From Megachile rotundata (lineage: Eukaryota; Arthropoda; Insecta; Hymenoptera; Megachilidae), in the NCBI RefSeq assembly GCF_050947335.1, contig NW_027473329.1, forward strand, positions 1,178,001-1,242,000: DNA of 64,000 bases. The letters are read 5' to 3'. Every line of letters starts with the position of its first letter. Position 1 is the first letter of the stretch. This document shows positions 25,017-38,206 of this stretch, piece after piece. The notes beneath the pieces are model-generated. The model worked only from the letters and a program-made list of their open reading frames with translations. It had not been told where the DNA came from and did not search any database. The position numbers were made by a program, and so were the translations under genes.

Positions 25017-26110
25017 GAGATTGTGTGATTGTGATTGTGTGATTGTGTGATTGTGTGATTGTGTGATTGTGTGATTGTGTAATTGTGATTGTGTGATTGT
25101 GTGATTGCGTGATTGTGTGATTGTGTGATTGTGTGATTGTGTGATTGTGTGAGTGTGTGATTGTGTGAGTGTGTGATTGTGTGATTGTGTGATTGAGTGA
25201 TTGTGTGCTTGTGTGATTGTATACTTGTGTGATTGTGTGATTGTGTGATTGTGATTGTGTGATTGTGTGATTGTGTGATTGTGTGATTGTGGGATTGTGT
25301 GATTGTGTGATTGTGACTGTGTGATTGTGTGAGTGTGTGGTTGTGTGATTGAGTGATTGTGTGCTTGTATGATTGTGTGGTTGTGTGGTTGTGTGATTGT
25401 CCGATTGTGTGATTGTGTGATTGTGTGATTGTGTAATTGTGATTGTGCGATTCTGATTGTGTGATTGTGTGATTGTGTGATTGTGAATGTGTAATTGTGA
25501 GAGTGTAATTGTGAGATTGTGTGCTTGTGTGATTGTGTGATTGTGATTGTGTGATTGTGTGATTGTGTGATTGTGTGATAGTGTGATTGTGTGATTGTGT
25601 GATTGTGTGATTGTGTGGTTGTGTGACCGTGATTGTGTGATCGTGATTGTGTGATCGTGATTGTGTGATCGTGATTGTGTGATTGCGTGATTGCGATTGT
25701 GTGATTGTGTGACTGTGTGACTGTGTGATTGTGTGATTGTGTGATTGTGTGATTGTGTGATTGTGTGATTGTGTGATTGTGTGATTGTGTGATTGTGTGA
25801 TTGTGTGATTGTGTGATTGTGTGATTGTGTGATTGTGTGAATGTGTGATTGTGTGATTGTGTGATTGAGTGATTGTGTGATTGTGTGATTGTGTGATTGT
25901 GTGATTGTGCGATTGTGTGATTGTGCGATTGTGTGATTGTGTGATTGTGTGATTGTGTGATTGTGTGATTGTGTGATTGTGTGATTGTGTGATTGTGTGA
26001 TTGTGTGATTGTGTGATTGTGTGATTGTGTGATTGTGTGATTGTGTGATTGAGTTATTGTGTGCTTGTGTGATTGTGTGATTGTGTGATTGTGTGATTGT
26101 GTGATTGTGT
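25017..26110 (+). repeat. Diverged 8-bp domain, GTATAC type
   Basis: GTATAC at 25219, GTCCGATTG near 25399, then a local duplication unique to this copy in which GTAATTGTGAG is repeated (about 25490-25515). It continues GATAGTG, GACCGTG, GATTGCGTGATTGCG, two GCGATTG words near 25905-25925 (four in the 19672 copy) and GAGTTATTGTGTGCTTG near 26051. Confidence 0.9.
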
Positions 26111-29100
26111 GATTGTGATTGTGTGATTGTGATTGTGTGATTGTGATTGTGTGATTGTGATTGTGTGATTGTGATTGTGTGATTGTGATTGTGTGATTGT
26201 GATTGTGTGATTGTGATTGTGTGATTGTGATTGTGTGATTGTGATTGTGTGATTGTGATTGTGTGATTGTGATTGTGTGATTGTGATTGTGTGATTGTGA
26301 TTGTGTGATTGTGATTGTGTGATTGTGATTGTGTGATTGTGATTGTGTGATTGTGATTGTGTGATTGTGATTGTGTGATTGTGATTGTGTGATTGTGATT
26401 GTGTGATTGTGATTGTGTGATTGTGATTGTGTGATTGTGATTGTGTGATTGTGATTGTGTGATTGTGATTGTGTGATTGTGATTGTGTGATTGTGATTGT
26501 GTGATTGTGATTGTGTGATTGTGATTGTGTGATTGTGATTGTGTGATTGTGATTGTGTGATTGTGATTGTGTGATTGTGATTGTGTGATTGTGATTGTGT
26601 GATTGTGATTGTGTGATTGTGATTGTGTGATTGTGATTGTGTGATTGTGATTGTGTGATTGTGATTGTGTGATTGTGATTGTGTGATTGTGATTGTGTGA
26701 TTGTGATTGTGTGATTGTGATTGTGTGATTGTGATTGTGTGATTGTGATTGTGTGATTGTGATTGTGTGATTGTGATTGTGTGATTGTGATTGTGTGATT
26801 GTGATTGTGTGATTGTGATTGTGTGATTGTGATTGTGTGATTGTGATTGTGTGATTGTGATTGTGTGATTGTGATTGTGTGATTGTGATTGTGTGATTGT
26901 GATTGTGTGATTGTGATTGTGTGATTGTGATTGTGTGATTGTGATTGTGTGATTGTGATTGTGTGATTGTGATTGTGTGATTGTGATTGTGTGATTGTGA
27001 TTGTGTGATTGTGATTGTGTGATTGTGATTGTGTGATTGTGATTGTGTGATTGTGATTGTGTGATTGTGATTGTGTGATTGTGATTGTGTGATTGTGATT
27101 GTGTGATTGTGATTGTGTGATTGTGATTGTGTGATTGTGATTGTGTGATTGTGATTGTGTGATTGTGATTGTGTGATTGTGATTGTGTGATTGTGATTGT
27201 GTGATTGTGATTGTGTGATTGTGATTGTGTGATTGTGATTGTGTGATTGTGATTGTGTGATTGTGATTGTGTGATTGTGATTGTGTGATTGTGATTGTGT
27301 GATTGTGATTGTGTGATTGTGATTGTGTGATTGTGATTGTGTGATTGTGATTGTGTGATTGTGATTGTGTGATTGTGATTGTGTGATTGTGATTGTGTGA
27401 TTGTGATTGTGTGATTGTGATTGTGTGATTGTGATTGTGTGATTGTGATTGTGTGATTGTGATTGTGTGATTGTGATTGTGTGATTGTGATTGTGTGATT
27501 GTGATTGTGTGATTGTGATTGTGTGATTGTGATTGTGTGATTGTGATTGTGTGATTGTGATTGTGTGATTGTGATTGTGTGATTGTGATTGTGTGATTGT
27601 GATTGTGTGATTGTGATTGTGTGATTGTGATTGTGTGATTGTGATTGTGTGATTGTGATTGTGTGATTGTGATTGTGTGATTGTGATTGTGTGATTGTGA
27701 TTGTGTGATTGTGATTGTGTGATTGTGATTGTGTGATTGTGATTGTGTGATTGTGATTGTGTGATTGTGATTGTGTGATTGTGATTGTGTGATTGTGATT
27801 GTGTGATTGTGATTGTGTGATTGTGATTGTGTGATTGTGATTGTGTGATTGTGATTGTGTGATTGTGATTGTGTGATTGTGATTGTGTGATTGTGATTGT
27901 GTGATTGTGATTGTGTGATTGTGATTGTGTGATTGTGATTGTGTGATTGTGATTGTGTGATTGTGATTGTGTGATTGTGATTGTGTGATTGTGATTGTGT
28001 GATTGTGATTGTGTGATTGTGATTGTGTGATTGTGATTGTGTGATTGTGATTGTGTGATTGTGATTGTGTGATTGTGATTGTGTGATTGTGATTGTGTGA
28101 TTGTGATTGTGTGATTGTGATTGTGTGATTGTGATTGTGTGATTGTGATTGTGTGATTGTGATTGTGTGATTGTGATTGTGTGATTGTGATTGTGTGATT
28201 GTGATTGTGTGATTGTGATTGTGTGATTGTGATTGTGTGATTGTGATTGTGTGATTGTGATTGTGTGATTGTGATTGTGTGATTGTGATTGTGTGATTGT
28301 GATTGTGTGATTGTGATTGTGTGATTGTGATTGTGTGATTGTGATTGTGTGATTGTGATTGTGTGATTGTGATTGTGTGATTGTGATTGTGTGATTGTGA
28401 TTGTGTGATTGTGATTGTGTGATTGTGATTGTGTGATTGTGATTGTGTGATTGTGATTGTGTGAGTGTGATTGTGTGAGTGTGATTGTGTGATTGTGATT
28501 GTGTGATTGTGATTGTGTGATTGTGATTGTGTGATTGTGATTGTGTGATTGTGATTGTGTGATTGTGATTGTGTGATTGTGATTGTGTGATTGTGATTGT
28601 GTGATTGTGATTGTGTGATTGTGATTGTGTGATTGTGATTGTGTGATTGTGATTGTGTGATTGTGATTGTGTGATTGTGATTGTGTGATTGTGATTGTGT
28701 GATTGTGATTGTGTGATTGTGATTGTGTGATTGTGATTGTGTGATTGTGATTGTGTGATTGTGATTGTGTGATTGTGATTGTGTGATTGTGATTGTGTGA
28801 TTGTGATTGTGTGATTGTGATTGTGTGATTGTGATTGTGTGATTGTGATTGTGTGATTGTGATTGTGTGATTGTGATTGTGTGATGGTGATTGTGTGATT
28901 GTGATTGTGTGATTGTGATTGTGTGATTGTGATTGTGTGATTGTGATTGTGTGATTGTGATCGTGTGATTGTGATCGTGTGATTGTGATCGTGTGATTGT
29001 GATCGTGTGATTGTGATCGTGTGATTGTGATTGTGTGATTGTGATTGTGCGATTGTGATTGTGCGATTGTGATTGTGCGATTGTGATTGTGCGATTGTGA

Positions 29101-29196
29101 TTGTGCGATTGTGATTGTGCGATTGTGATTGTGCGATTGTGATTGTGCGATTGTGATTGTGCGATTGTGATTGTGCGATTGTGATTGTGCGATTGT
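26111..29196 (+). repeat. Longest 14-bp array: T block then C block
   Basis: About 210 T units, the longest run in the window. Variants cluster near the 3' end: two GTGAGTG units (about 28464 and 28478), one GATGGTG (28885) and five consecutive GATCGTG units (about 28958-29016). C block at about 29049-29196, then GATTCAGATTG. Confidence 0.95.
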
Positions 29197-30267
29197 GATT
29201 GTGTGATTCAGATTGTGTGATTGTGATTGTGTGATTGTGTGATTGTGTGATTGTGTGATTGTGTGATTGTGTGATTGTGTGATTGTGTAATTGTGATTGT
29301 GTGATTGTGTAATTGTGATTGTGTGATTGTGTGATTGCGTGATTGTGTGAGTGTGTGATTGTGTGATTGAGTGATTGTGTGCTTGTATGATTGTGTGGTT
29401 GTGTGGTTGTGTGATTGTCCGATTGTGTGAGTGTGTGATTGTGTGATTGAGTGATTGTGTGATTGTGTGATTGTGTGATTGTGTGATTGTGTGATTGTGT
29501 GATTGTGTGATTGTGTGATTGTGTGATTGTGTGATTGTGTAATTGTGAGATTGTGTGATTGTGTGCTTGTGTGATTGTGTGATTGTGATTGTGTGATTGT
29601 GTGATTGTGTGATTGTGTGATAGTGTGATTGTGTGATTGTGTGATTGTGTGGTTGTGTGACCGTGATTGTGTGATCGTGATTGTGTGATCGTGATTGTGT
29701 GATCGTGATTGTGTGATCGTGATTGTGTAATCGTGATTGTGTGATTGCGTGATTGTGATTGTGTGATTGTGTGACTGTGTGATTGTGTGATTGTGTGATT
29801 GTGTGATTGTGTGATTGTGTGATTGTGTGATTGTGTGATTGTGTGATTGTGTGATTGTGTGATTGTGTGATTGTGTGATTGTGTGATTGTGTGATTGTGT
29901 GATTGTGTGATTGTGTGATTGTGTGATTGTGTGATTGTGTGATTGTGCGGTTGTGTGACCGTGATTGTGTGATCGTGATGGTGTTATCGTGATTGTGTGA
30001 TCGTGATTGTGTGATTGCGTGATTGTGATTGTGTGATTGTGTGATTGTGTGATTTTGTGATTGAGTGATTGTGTGGTTGTGTGATTGTGTGAATGTGTGA
30101 TTGTGTGACCGTGATTGTGTGATTGTGTGATCGTGTGATTGTGTGATTGTGTGATTGTGTGATTGTGTAATTGTGATTGTGCGATTGTGATTGTGTGATT
30201 GTGTGATTGTGTGATTGTGTGATTGTGAGATTGTGTGATTGTGTGATTGTGAGCTTGTGTGATTGTG
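29197..30267 (+). repeat. Diverged 8-bp domain, GATGGTGTTATCG subtype
   Basis: After GATTCAGATTG (29206) come GTAATTG, GTCCGATTGTGTGAG (near 29418), GATAGTG, GACCGTG, a GATCGTG run with GTAATCGTG, GCGGTTG, and GATGGTGTTATCG near 29977. The GTTATCG form is shared only with 31023 and 35664; other copies have GTGATCG. Ends at GAGCTTG 30251. Confidence 0.9.
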
Positions 30268-30621
30268 TGATTGTGATTGTGTGATTGTGATTGTGTGATT
30301 GTGATTGTGTGATTGTGATTGTGTGATTGTGATTGTGTGATTGTGATTGTGTGATTGTGATTGTGTGATTGTGATTGTGTGATTGTGATTGTGTGATTGT
30401 GATTGTGTGATTGTGATTGTGTGATTGTGATTGTGTGATTGTGATTGTGTGATTGTGATTGTGTGATTGTGATTGTGTGATTGTGATTGTGTGATTGTGA
30501 TTGTGTGATTGTGATTGTGTGATTGTGATTGTGTGATTGTGATTGTGTGATTGTGATTGTGTGATTGTGATTGTGTGATTGTGATTGTGTGATTGTGATT
30601 GTGTGATTGTGATTGTGTGAT
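30268..30621 (+). repeat. 14-bp T array, short
   Basis: About 25 homogeneous units with no C block. It stops abruptly at GATTGCGTGATTGCG, so a break within a composite block is likely. Confidence 0.93.
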
Positions 30622-31313
30622 TGCGTGATTGCGATTGTGTGATTGTGTGACTGAGTGATTGTGTGATTGTGTGATAGGGTGATTGTGTGGTTGTGTGACC
30701 GTGATTGTGTGATCGTGATTGTGTGATCGTGATTGTGTGATCGTGATTGTGTGATCGTGATTGTGTAATCGTGATTGTGTGATTGCGTGATTGTGATTGT
30801 GTGATTGTGTGACTGTGTGATTGTGTGATTGTGTGATTGTGTGATTGTGTGATTGTGTGATTGTGTGATTGTGTGATTGTGTGATTGTGTGATTGTGTGA
30901 TTGTGTGATTGTGTGATTGTGTGATTGTGTGATTGTGTGATTGTGTGATTGTGTGATTGTGTGATTGTGTGATTGTGAGATTGTGTGATTGTGCGGTTGT
31001 GTGACCGTGATTGTGTGATCGTGATGGTGTTATCGTGATTGTGTGATCGTGATTGTGTGATTGCGTGATTGTGATTGTGTGATTGTGTGATTGTGTGATT
31101 TTGTGATTGAGTGATTGTGTGGTTGTGTGATTGTGTGAATGTGTGATTGTGTGACCGTGATTGTGTGATTGTGTGATCGTGTGATTGTGTGATTGTGTGA
31201 TTGTGTGATTGTGTAATTGTGATTGTGCGATTGTGATTGTGTGATTGTGTGATTGTGTGATTGTGTGATTGTGAGATTGTGTGATTGTGTGATTGTGAGC
31301 TTGTGTGATTGTG
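30622..31313 (+). repeat. Diverged 8-bp domain, truncated GATAGGGTG type
   Basis: Starts mid-series at GATTGCGTGATTGCG, then GATAGGGTG (near 30675), GACCGTG, GATCGTG run, GTAATCGTG, GCGGTTG, GATGGTGTTATCG (near 31023), GTGAATG and GAGCTTG (31297). The last 350 bp repeat the end of 29197-30267 at an offset of 1046 bp. Confidence 0.9.
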
Positions 31314-32326
31314 TGATTGTGATTGTGTGATTGTGATTGTGTGATTGTGATTGTGTGATTGTGATTGTGTGATTGTGATTGTGTGATTGTGATTGTGTGA
31401 TTGTGATTGTGTGATTGTGATTGTGTGATTGTGATTGTGTGATTGTGATTGTGTGATTGTGATTGTGTGATTGTGATTGTGTGATTGTGATTGTGTGATT
31501 GTGATTGTGTGATTGTGATTGTGTGATTGTGATTGTGTGATTGTGATTGTGTGATTGTGATTGTGTGATTGTGATTGTGTGATTGTGATTGTGTGATTGT
31601 GATTGTGTGATTGTGATTGTGTGATTGTGATTGTGTGATTGTGATTGTGTGATTGTGATTGTGTGATTGTGATTGTGTGATTGTGATTGTGTGATTGTGA
31701 TTGTGTGATTGTGATTGTGTGATTGTGATTGTGTGATTGTGATTGTGTGATTGTGATTGTGTGATTGTGATTGTGTGATTGTGATTGTGTGATTGTGATT
31801 GTGTGATTGTGATTGTGTGATTGTGATTGTGTGATTGTGATTGTGTGATTGTGATTGTGTGATTGTGATTGTGTGATTGTGATTGTGTGATTGTGATTGT
31901 GTGATTGTGTTGTGTGATTGTGATTGTGTGATTGTGATTGTGTGATTGTGATTGTGTGATTGTGATTGTGTGATTGTGATTGTGTGATTGTGATTGTGTG
32001 ATTGTGATTGTGTGATTGTGATTGTGCGATTGTGATTGTGCGATTGTGATTGTGCGATTGTGATTGTGCGATTGTGATTGTGCGATTGTGATTGTGCGAT
32101 TGTGATTGTGCGATTGTGATTGTGCGATTGTGATTGTGCGATTGTGATTGTGCGATTGTGATTGTGCGATTGTGATTGTGCGATTGTGATTGTGCGATTG
32201 TGATTGTGCGATTGTGATTGTGCGATTGTGATTGTGCGATTGTGATTGTGCGATTGTGATTGTGCGATTGTGATTGTGCGATTGTGATTGTGCGATTGTG
32301 ATTGTGCGATTGTGATTGTGCGATTG
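31314..32326 (+). repeat. 14-bp array: T block then C block
   Basis: T block to about 32025, with one unit missing bases (GATTGTGTTGTGTG near 31903-31914). C block at about 32026-32326, about 21 units, running straight into GATTGAGATTG. Confidence 0.95.
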
Positions 32327-33399
32327 AGATTGTGTGATTGTGATTGTGTGATTGTGTGATTGTGTGATTGTGTGATTGTGTGATTGTGTAATTGTGATTG
32401 TGTGATTGTGTGATTGCGTGATTGTGTGATTGTGTGATTGTGTGATTGTGTGATTGTGTGAGTGTGTGATTGTGTGAGTGTGTGATTGTGTGATTGTGTG
32501 ATTGAGTGATTGTGTGCTTGTGTGATTGTATACTTGTGTGATTGTGTGATTGTGTGATTGTGATTGTGTGATTGTGTGATTGTGTGATTGTGTGATTGTG
32601 TGATTGTGGGATTGTGTGATTGTGTGATTGTGACTGTGTGATTGTGTGAGTGTGTGGTTGTGTGATTGAGTGATTGTGTGCTTGTATGATTGTGTGGTTG
32701 TGTGGTTGTGTGATTGTCCGATTGTGTGATTGTGTGATTGTGTGATTGTGTAATTGTGATTGTGCGATTCTGATTGTGTGATTGTGTGATTGTGTGATTG
32801 TGAATGTGTAATTGTGAGATTGTGTGCTTGTGTGATTGTGTGATTGTGATTGTGTGATTGTGTGATTGTGTGATTGTGTGATAGTGTGATTGTGTGATTG
32901 TGTGATTGTGTGATTGTGTGGTTGTGTGACCGTGATTGTGTGATCGTGATTGTGTGATCGTGATTGTGTGATCGTGATTGTGTGATTGCGTGATTGCGAT
33001 TGTGTGATTGTGTGACTGTGTGACTGTGTGATTGTGTGATTGTGTGATTGTGTGATTGTGTGATTGTGTGATTGTGTGATTGTGTGATTGTGTGATTGTG
33101 TGAATGTGTGATTGTGTGATTGTGTGATTGAGTGATTGTGTGATTGTGTGATTGTGTGATTGTGTGATTGTGCGATTGTGTGATTGTGCGATTGTGCGAT
33201 TGTGTGATTGTGCGATTGTGTGATTGTGTGATTGTGTGATTGTGTGATTGTGTGATTGTGTGATTGTGTGATTGTGTGATTGTGTGATTGTGTGATTGTG
33301 TGATTGTGTGATTGTGTGATTGTGTGATTGTGTGATTGAGTTATTGTGTGCTTGTGTGATTGTGTGATTGTGTGATTGTGTGATTGTGTGATTGTGTGA
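32327..33399 (+). repeat. Diverged 8-bp domain, GTATAC type
   Basis: GTATAC at 32528, GTCCGATTG near 32717, GTGAATGTGTAATTG near 32802, GATAGTG, GACCGTG, doubled GTGACTG, clustered GCGATTG words near 33170-33210 and GAGTTATTGTGTGCTTG near 33338. Closest by marker order to 19672-20836. Confidence 0.9.
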
Positions 33400-34753
33400 T
33401 TGTGATTGTGTGATTGTGATTGTGTGATTGTGATTGTGTGATTGTGATTGTGTGATTGTGATTGTGTGATTGTGATTGTGTGATTGTGATTGTGTGATTG
33501 TGATTGTGTGATTGTGATTGTGTGATTGTGATTGTGTGATTGTGATTGTGTGATTGTGATTGTGTGATTGTGATTGTGTGATTGTGATTGTGTGATTGTG
33601 ATTGTGTGATTGTGATTGTGTGATTGTGATTGTGTGATTGTGATTGTGTGATTGTGATTGTGTGATTGTGATTGTGTGATTGTGATTGTGTGATTGTGAT
33701 TGTGTGATTGTGATTGTGTGATTGTGATTGTGTGATTGTGATTGTGTGATTGTGATTGTGTGATTGTGATTGTGTGATTGTGATTGTGTGATTGTGATTG
33801 TGTGATTGTGATTGTGTGATTGTGATTGTGTGATTGTGATTGTGTGATTGTGATTGTGTGATTGTGATTGTGTGATTGTGATTGTGTGATTGTGATTGTG
33901 TGATTGTGATTGTGTGATTGTGATTGTGTGATTGTGATTGTGTGATTGTGATTGTGTGATTGTGATTGTGTGATTGTGATTGTGATTGTGTGATTGTGAT
34001 TGTGTGATTGTGATTGTGTGATTGTGATTGTGTGATTGTGATTGTGTGATTGTGATTGTGTGATTGTGATTGTGTGATTGTGATTGTGTGATTGTGATTG
34101 TGTGATTGTGATTGTGTGATTGTGATTGTGTGATTGTGATTGTGTGATTGTGATTGTGTGATTGTGATTGTGTGATTGTGATTGTGTGATTGTGATTGTG
34201 TGATTGTGATTGTGTGATTGTGATTGTGTGATTGTGATTGTGTGATTGTGATTGTGTGATTGTGATTGTGTGATTGTGATTGTGTGATTGTGATTGTGTG
34301 ATTGTGATTGTGTGATTGTGATTGTGTGATTGTGATTGTGTGATTGTGATTGTGTGATTGTGATTGTGTGATTGTGATTGTGTGATTGTGATTGTGTGAT
34401 TGTGATTGTGTGATTGTGATTGTGTGATTGTGATTGTGTGATTGTGATTGTGTGATTGTGATTGTGTGATTGTGATTGTGTGATTGTGATTGTGTGATTG
34501 TGATTGTGTGATTGTGATTGTGTGATTGTGATTGTGTGATTGTGATTGTGTGATTGTGATTGTGTGATTGTGATTGTGTGATTGTGATTGTGTGATTGTG
34601 ATTGTGTGATTGTGATTGTGTGATTGTGATTGTGTGATTGTGATTGTGTGATTGTGATTGTGTGATTGTGATTGTGTGATTGTGATTGTGTGATTGTGAT
34701 TGTGCGATTGTGATTGTGCGATTGTGATTGTGCGATTGTGATTGTGCGATTGT
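33400..34753 (+). repeat. 14-bp array: T block with a four-unit C block
   Basis: T block of about 93 units with an ABB slip near 33974-33986. The C block is the smallest 3'-terminal one (four units, about 34702-34753) and is followed by GATTCAGATTG. Confidence 0.95.
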
Positions 34754-36007
34754 GATTGTGTGATTCAGATTGTGTGATTGTGATTGTGTGATTGTGTGAT
34801 TGTGTGATTGTGTGATTGTGTGATTGTGTGATTGTGTAATTGTGATTGTGTGATTGTGTAATTGTGATTGTGTGATTGTGTGATTGCGTGATTGTGTGAG
34901 TGTGTGATTGTGTGATTGAGTGATTGTGTGCTTGTATGATTGTGTGGTTGTGTGGTTGTGTGATTGTCCGATTGTGTGAGTGTGTGATTGTGTGATTGAG
35001 TGATTGTGTGATTGTGTGATTGTGTGATTGTGTGATTGTGTGATTGTGTGATTGTGTGATTGTGTGATTGTGTGATTGTGTGATTGTGTGATTGTGTAAT
35101 TGTGAGATTGTGTGATTGTGTGCTTGTGTGATTGTGTGATTGTGATTGTGTGATTGTGTGATTGTGTGATTGTGTGATAGTGTGATTGTGTGATTGTGTG
35201 ATTGTGTGGTTGTGTGACCGTGATTGTGTGATCGTGATTGTGTGATCGTGATTGTGTGATCGTGATTGTGTGATTGCGTGATTGCGATTGTGTGATTGTG
35301 TGACTGAGTGATTGTGTGATTGTGTGATAGGGTGATTGTGTGGTTGTGTGACCGTGATTGTGTGATCGTGATTGTGTGATCGTGATTGTGTGATCGTGAT
35401 TGTGTGATCGTGATTGTGTAATCGTGATTGTGTGATTGCGTGATTGTGATTGTGTGATTGTGTGACTGTGTGATTGTGTGATTGTGTGATTGTGTGATTG
35501 TGTGATTGTGTGATTGTGTGATTGTGTGATTGTGTGATTGTGTGATTGTGTGATTGTGTGATTGTGTGATTGTGTGATTGTGTGATTGTGTGATTGTGTG
35601 ATTGTGTGATTGTGTGATTGTGTGATTGTGTGATTGTGCGGTTGTGTGACCGTGATTGTGTGATCGTGATGGTGTTATCGTGATTGTGTGATCGTGATTG
35701 TGTGATTGCGTGATTGTGATTGTGTGATTGTGTGATTGTGTGATTTTGTGATTGAGTGATTGTGTGGTTGTGTGATTGTGTGAATGTGTGATTGTGTGAC
35801 CGTGATTGTGTGATTGTGTGATCGTGTGATTGTGTGATTGTGTGATTGTGCAATTGTGTGATTGTGTGATTGTGTGATTGTGTGATTGTGTGATTGTGTA
35901 ATTGTGATTGTGCGATTGTGATTGTGTGATTGTGTGATTGTGTGATTGTGTGATTGTGAGATTGTGTGATTGTGTGATTGTGAGCTTGTGTGATTGTGTG
36001 ATTGTGT
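34754..36007 (+). repeat. Diverged 8-bp domain, GATAGGGTG/GTGCAATTG type
   Basis: GATTCAGATTG (34762), GTCCGATTGTGTGAG near 34976, GATAGTG, GACCGTG, GATTGCGTGATTGCG, GATAGGGTG near 35328, GATGGTGTTATCG near 35664, GTGCAATTG (35848) and GAGCTTG (35982). It combines the GTTATCG subtype of 29197 with the GTGCAATTG end of 23351. Confidence 0.9.
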
Positions 36008-37090
36008 GATTGTGATTGTGTGATTGTGATTGTGTGATTGTGATTGTGTGATTGTGATTGTGTGATTGTGATTGTGTGATTGTGATTGTGTGATTGTGAT
36101 TGTGTGATTGTGATTGTGTGATTGTGATTGTGTGATTGTGATTGTGTGATTGTGATTGTGTGATTGTGATTGTGTGATTGTGATTGTGTGATTGTGATTG
36201 TGTGATTGTGATTGTGTGATTGTGATTGTGTGATTGTGATTGTGTGATTGTGATTGTGTGATTGTGATTGTGTGATTGTGATTGTGTGATTGTGATTGTG
36301 TGATTGTGATTGTGTGATTGTGATTGTGTGATTGTGATTGTGTGATTGTGATTGTGTGATTGTGATTGTGTGATTGTGATTGTGTGATTGTGATTGTGTG
36401 ATTGTGATTGTGTGATTGTGATTGTGTGATTGTGATTGTGTGATTGTGATTGTGTGATTGTGATTGTGTGATTGTGATTGTGTGATTGTGATTGTGTGAT
36501 TGTGATTGTGTGATTGTGATTGTGTGATTGTGATTGTGTGATTGTGATTGTGTGATTGTGATTGTGTGATTGTGATTGTGTGATTGTGATTGTGTGATTG
36601 TGATTGTGTGATTGTGATTGTGTGATTGTGATTGTGTGATTGTGATTGTGTGATTGTGATTGTGTGATTGTGATTGTGTGATTGTGATTGTGTGATTGTG
36701 ATTGTGTGATTGTGATTGTGTGATTGTGATTGTGTGATTGTGATTGTGTGATTGTGATTGTGGGATTGTGATTGTGCGATTGTGATTGTGCGATTGTGAT
36801 TGTGCGATTGTGATTGTGCGATTGTGATTGTGCGATTGTGATTGTGCGATTGTGATTGTGCGATTGTGATTGTGCGATTGTGATTGTGCGATTGTGATTG
36901 TGCGATTGTGATTGTGCGATTGTGATTGTGCGATTGTGATTGTGCGATTGTGATTGTGCGATTGTGATTGTGCGATTGTGATTGTGCGATTGTGATTGTG
37001 CGATTGTGATTGTGCGATTGTGATTGTGCGATTGTGATTGTGCGATTGTGATTGTGCGATTGTGATTGTGCGATTGAGATTGTGCGATTG
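36008..37090 (+). repeat. 14-bp array: T block then C block
   Basis: T block to about 36760. The first unit at the border has G instead of T or C (GTGGGATTG near 36761). C block at about 36775-37090, about 22 units. One C unit lies beyond the GATTGAGATTG junction, as also at 48326 and 57226. Confidence 0.95.
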
Positions 37091-38206
37091 TGATTGTGTG
37101 ATTGTGTGATTGTGTGATTGTGTGATTGTGTGATTGTGTGATTGTGTGATTGTGTGATTGTGTAATTGTGATTGTGTGATTGTGTGATTGCGTGATTGTG
37201 TGATTGTGTGATTGTGTGATTGTGTGATTGTGTGAGTGTGTGATTGTGTGATTGTGTGATTGAGTGATTGTGTGCTTGTGTGATTGTATACTTGTGTGAT
37301 TGTGTGATTGTGATTGTGTGATTGTGTGATTGTGTGATTGTGTGATTGTGTGATTGTGTGATTGTGGGATTGTGTGATTGTGTGATTGTGACTGTGTGAT
37401 TGTGTGAGTGTGTGGTTGTGTGATTGAGTGATTGTGTGCTTGTATGATTGTGTGGTTGTGTGGTTGTGTGATTGTTCGATTGTGTGATTGTGTGATTGTG
37501 TGATTGTGTAATTGTGATTGTGCGATTCTGATTGTGTGATTGTGTGATTGTGAATGTGTAATTGTGAGATTGTGTGATTGTGTGCTTGTGTGATTGTGTG
37601 ATTGTGATTGTGTGATTGTGTGATTGTGTGATTGTGTGATAGTGTGATTGTGTGATTGTGTGATTGTGTGATTGTGTGGTTGTGTGACCGTGATTGTGTG
37701 ATCGTGATTGTGTGATCGTGATTGTGTGATCGTGATTGTGTGATTGCGTGATTGCGATTGTGTGATTGTGTGACTGTGTGATTGTGTGATTGTGTGATTG
37801 TGTGATTGTGTGATTGTGTGATTGTGTGATTGTGTGATTGTGTGATTGTGTGATTGTGTGATTGTGTGATTGTGTGATTGTGTGATTGTGTGATTGGGTG
37901 AATGTGTGATTGTGTGATTGTGTGATTGAGTGATTGTGTGATTGCGTGATTGTGTGATTGTGTGATTGCGTGATTGTGTGATTGTGTGATTGTGTGATTG
38001 TGTGATTGTGTGATTGTGTGATTGTGTGATTGTGTGATTGTGTGATTGTGTGATTGTGTGATTGTGTGATTGTGTGATTGTGTGATTGTGTGATTGTGTG
38101 ATTGTGTGATTGTGTGATTGTGTGATTGTGTGATTGTGTGATTGAGTTATTGTGTGCTTGTGTGATTGTGTGATTGTGTGATTGTGTGATTGTGTGATTG
38201 TGTGAT
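37091..38206 (+). repeat. Diverged 8-bp domain, GTATAC type
   Basis: GTATAC at 37286. It carries GTTCGATTG (near 37473) where every relative has GTCCGATTG. Then GTGAATGTGTAATTG, GATAGTG, GACCGTG, GATTGGGTGAATG near 37893, two GATTGCGTG, and GAGTTATTGTGTGCTTG near 38144. Confidence 0.9.
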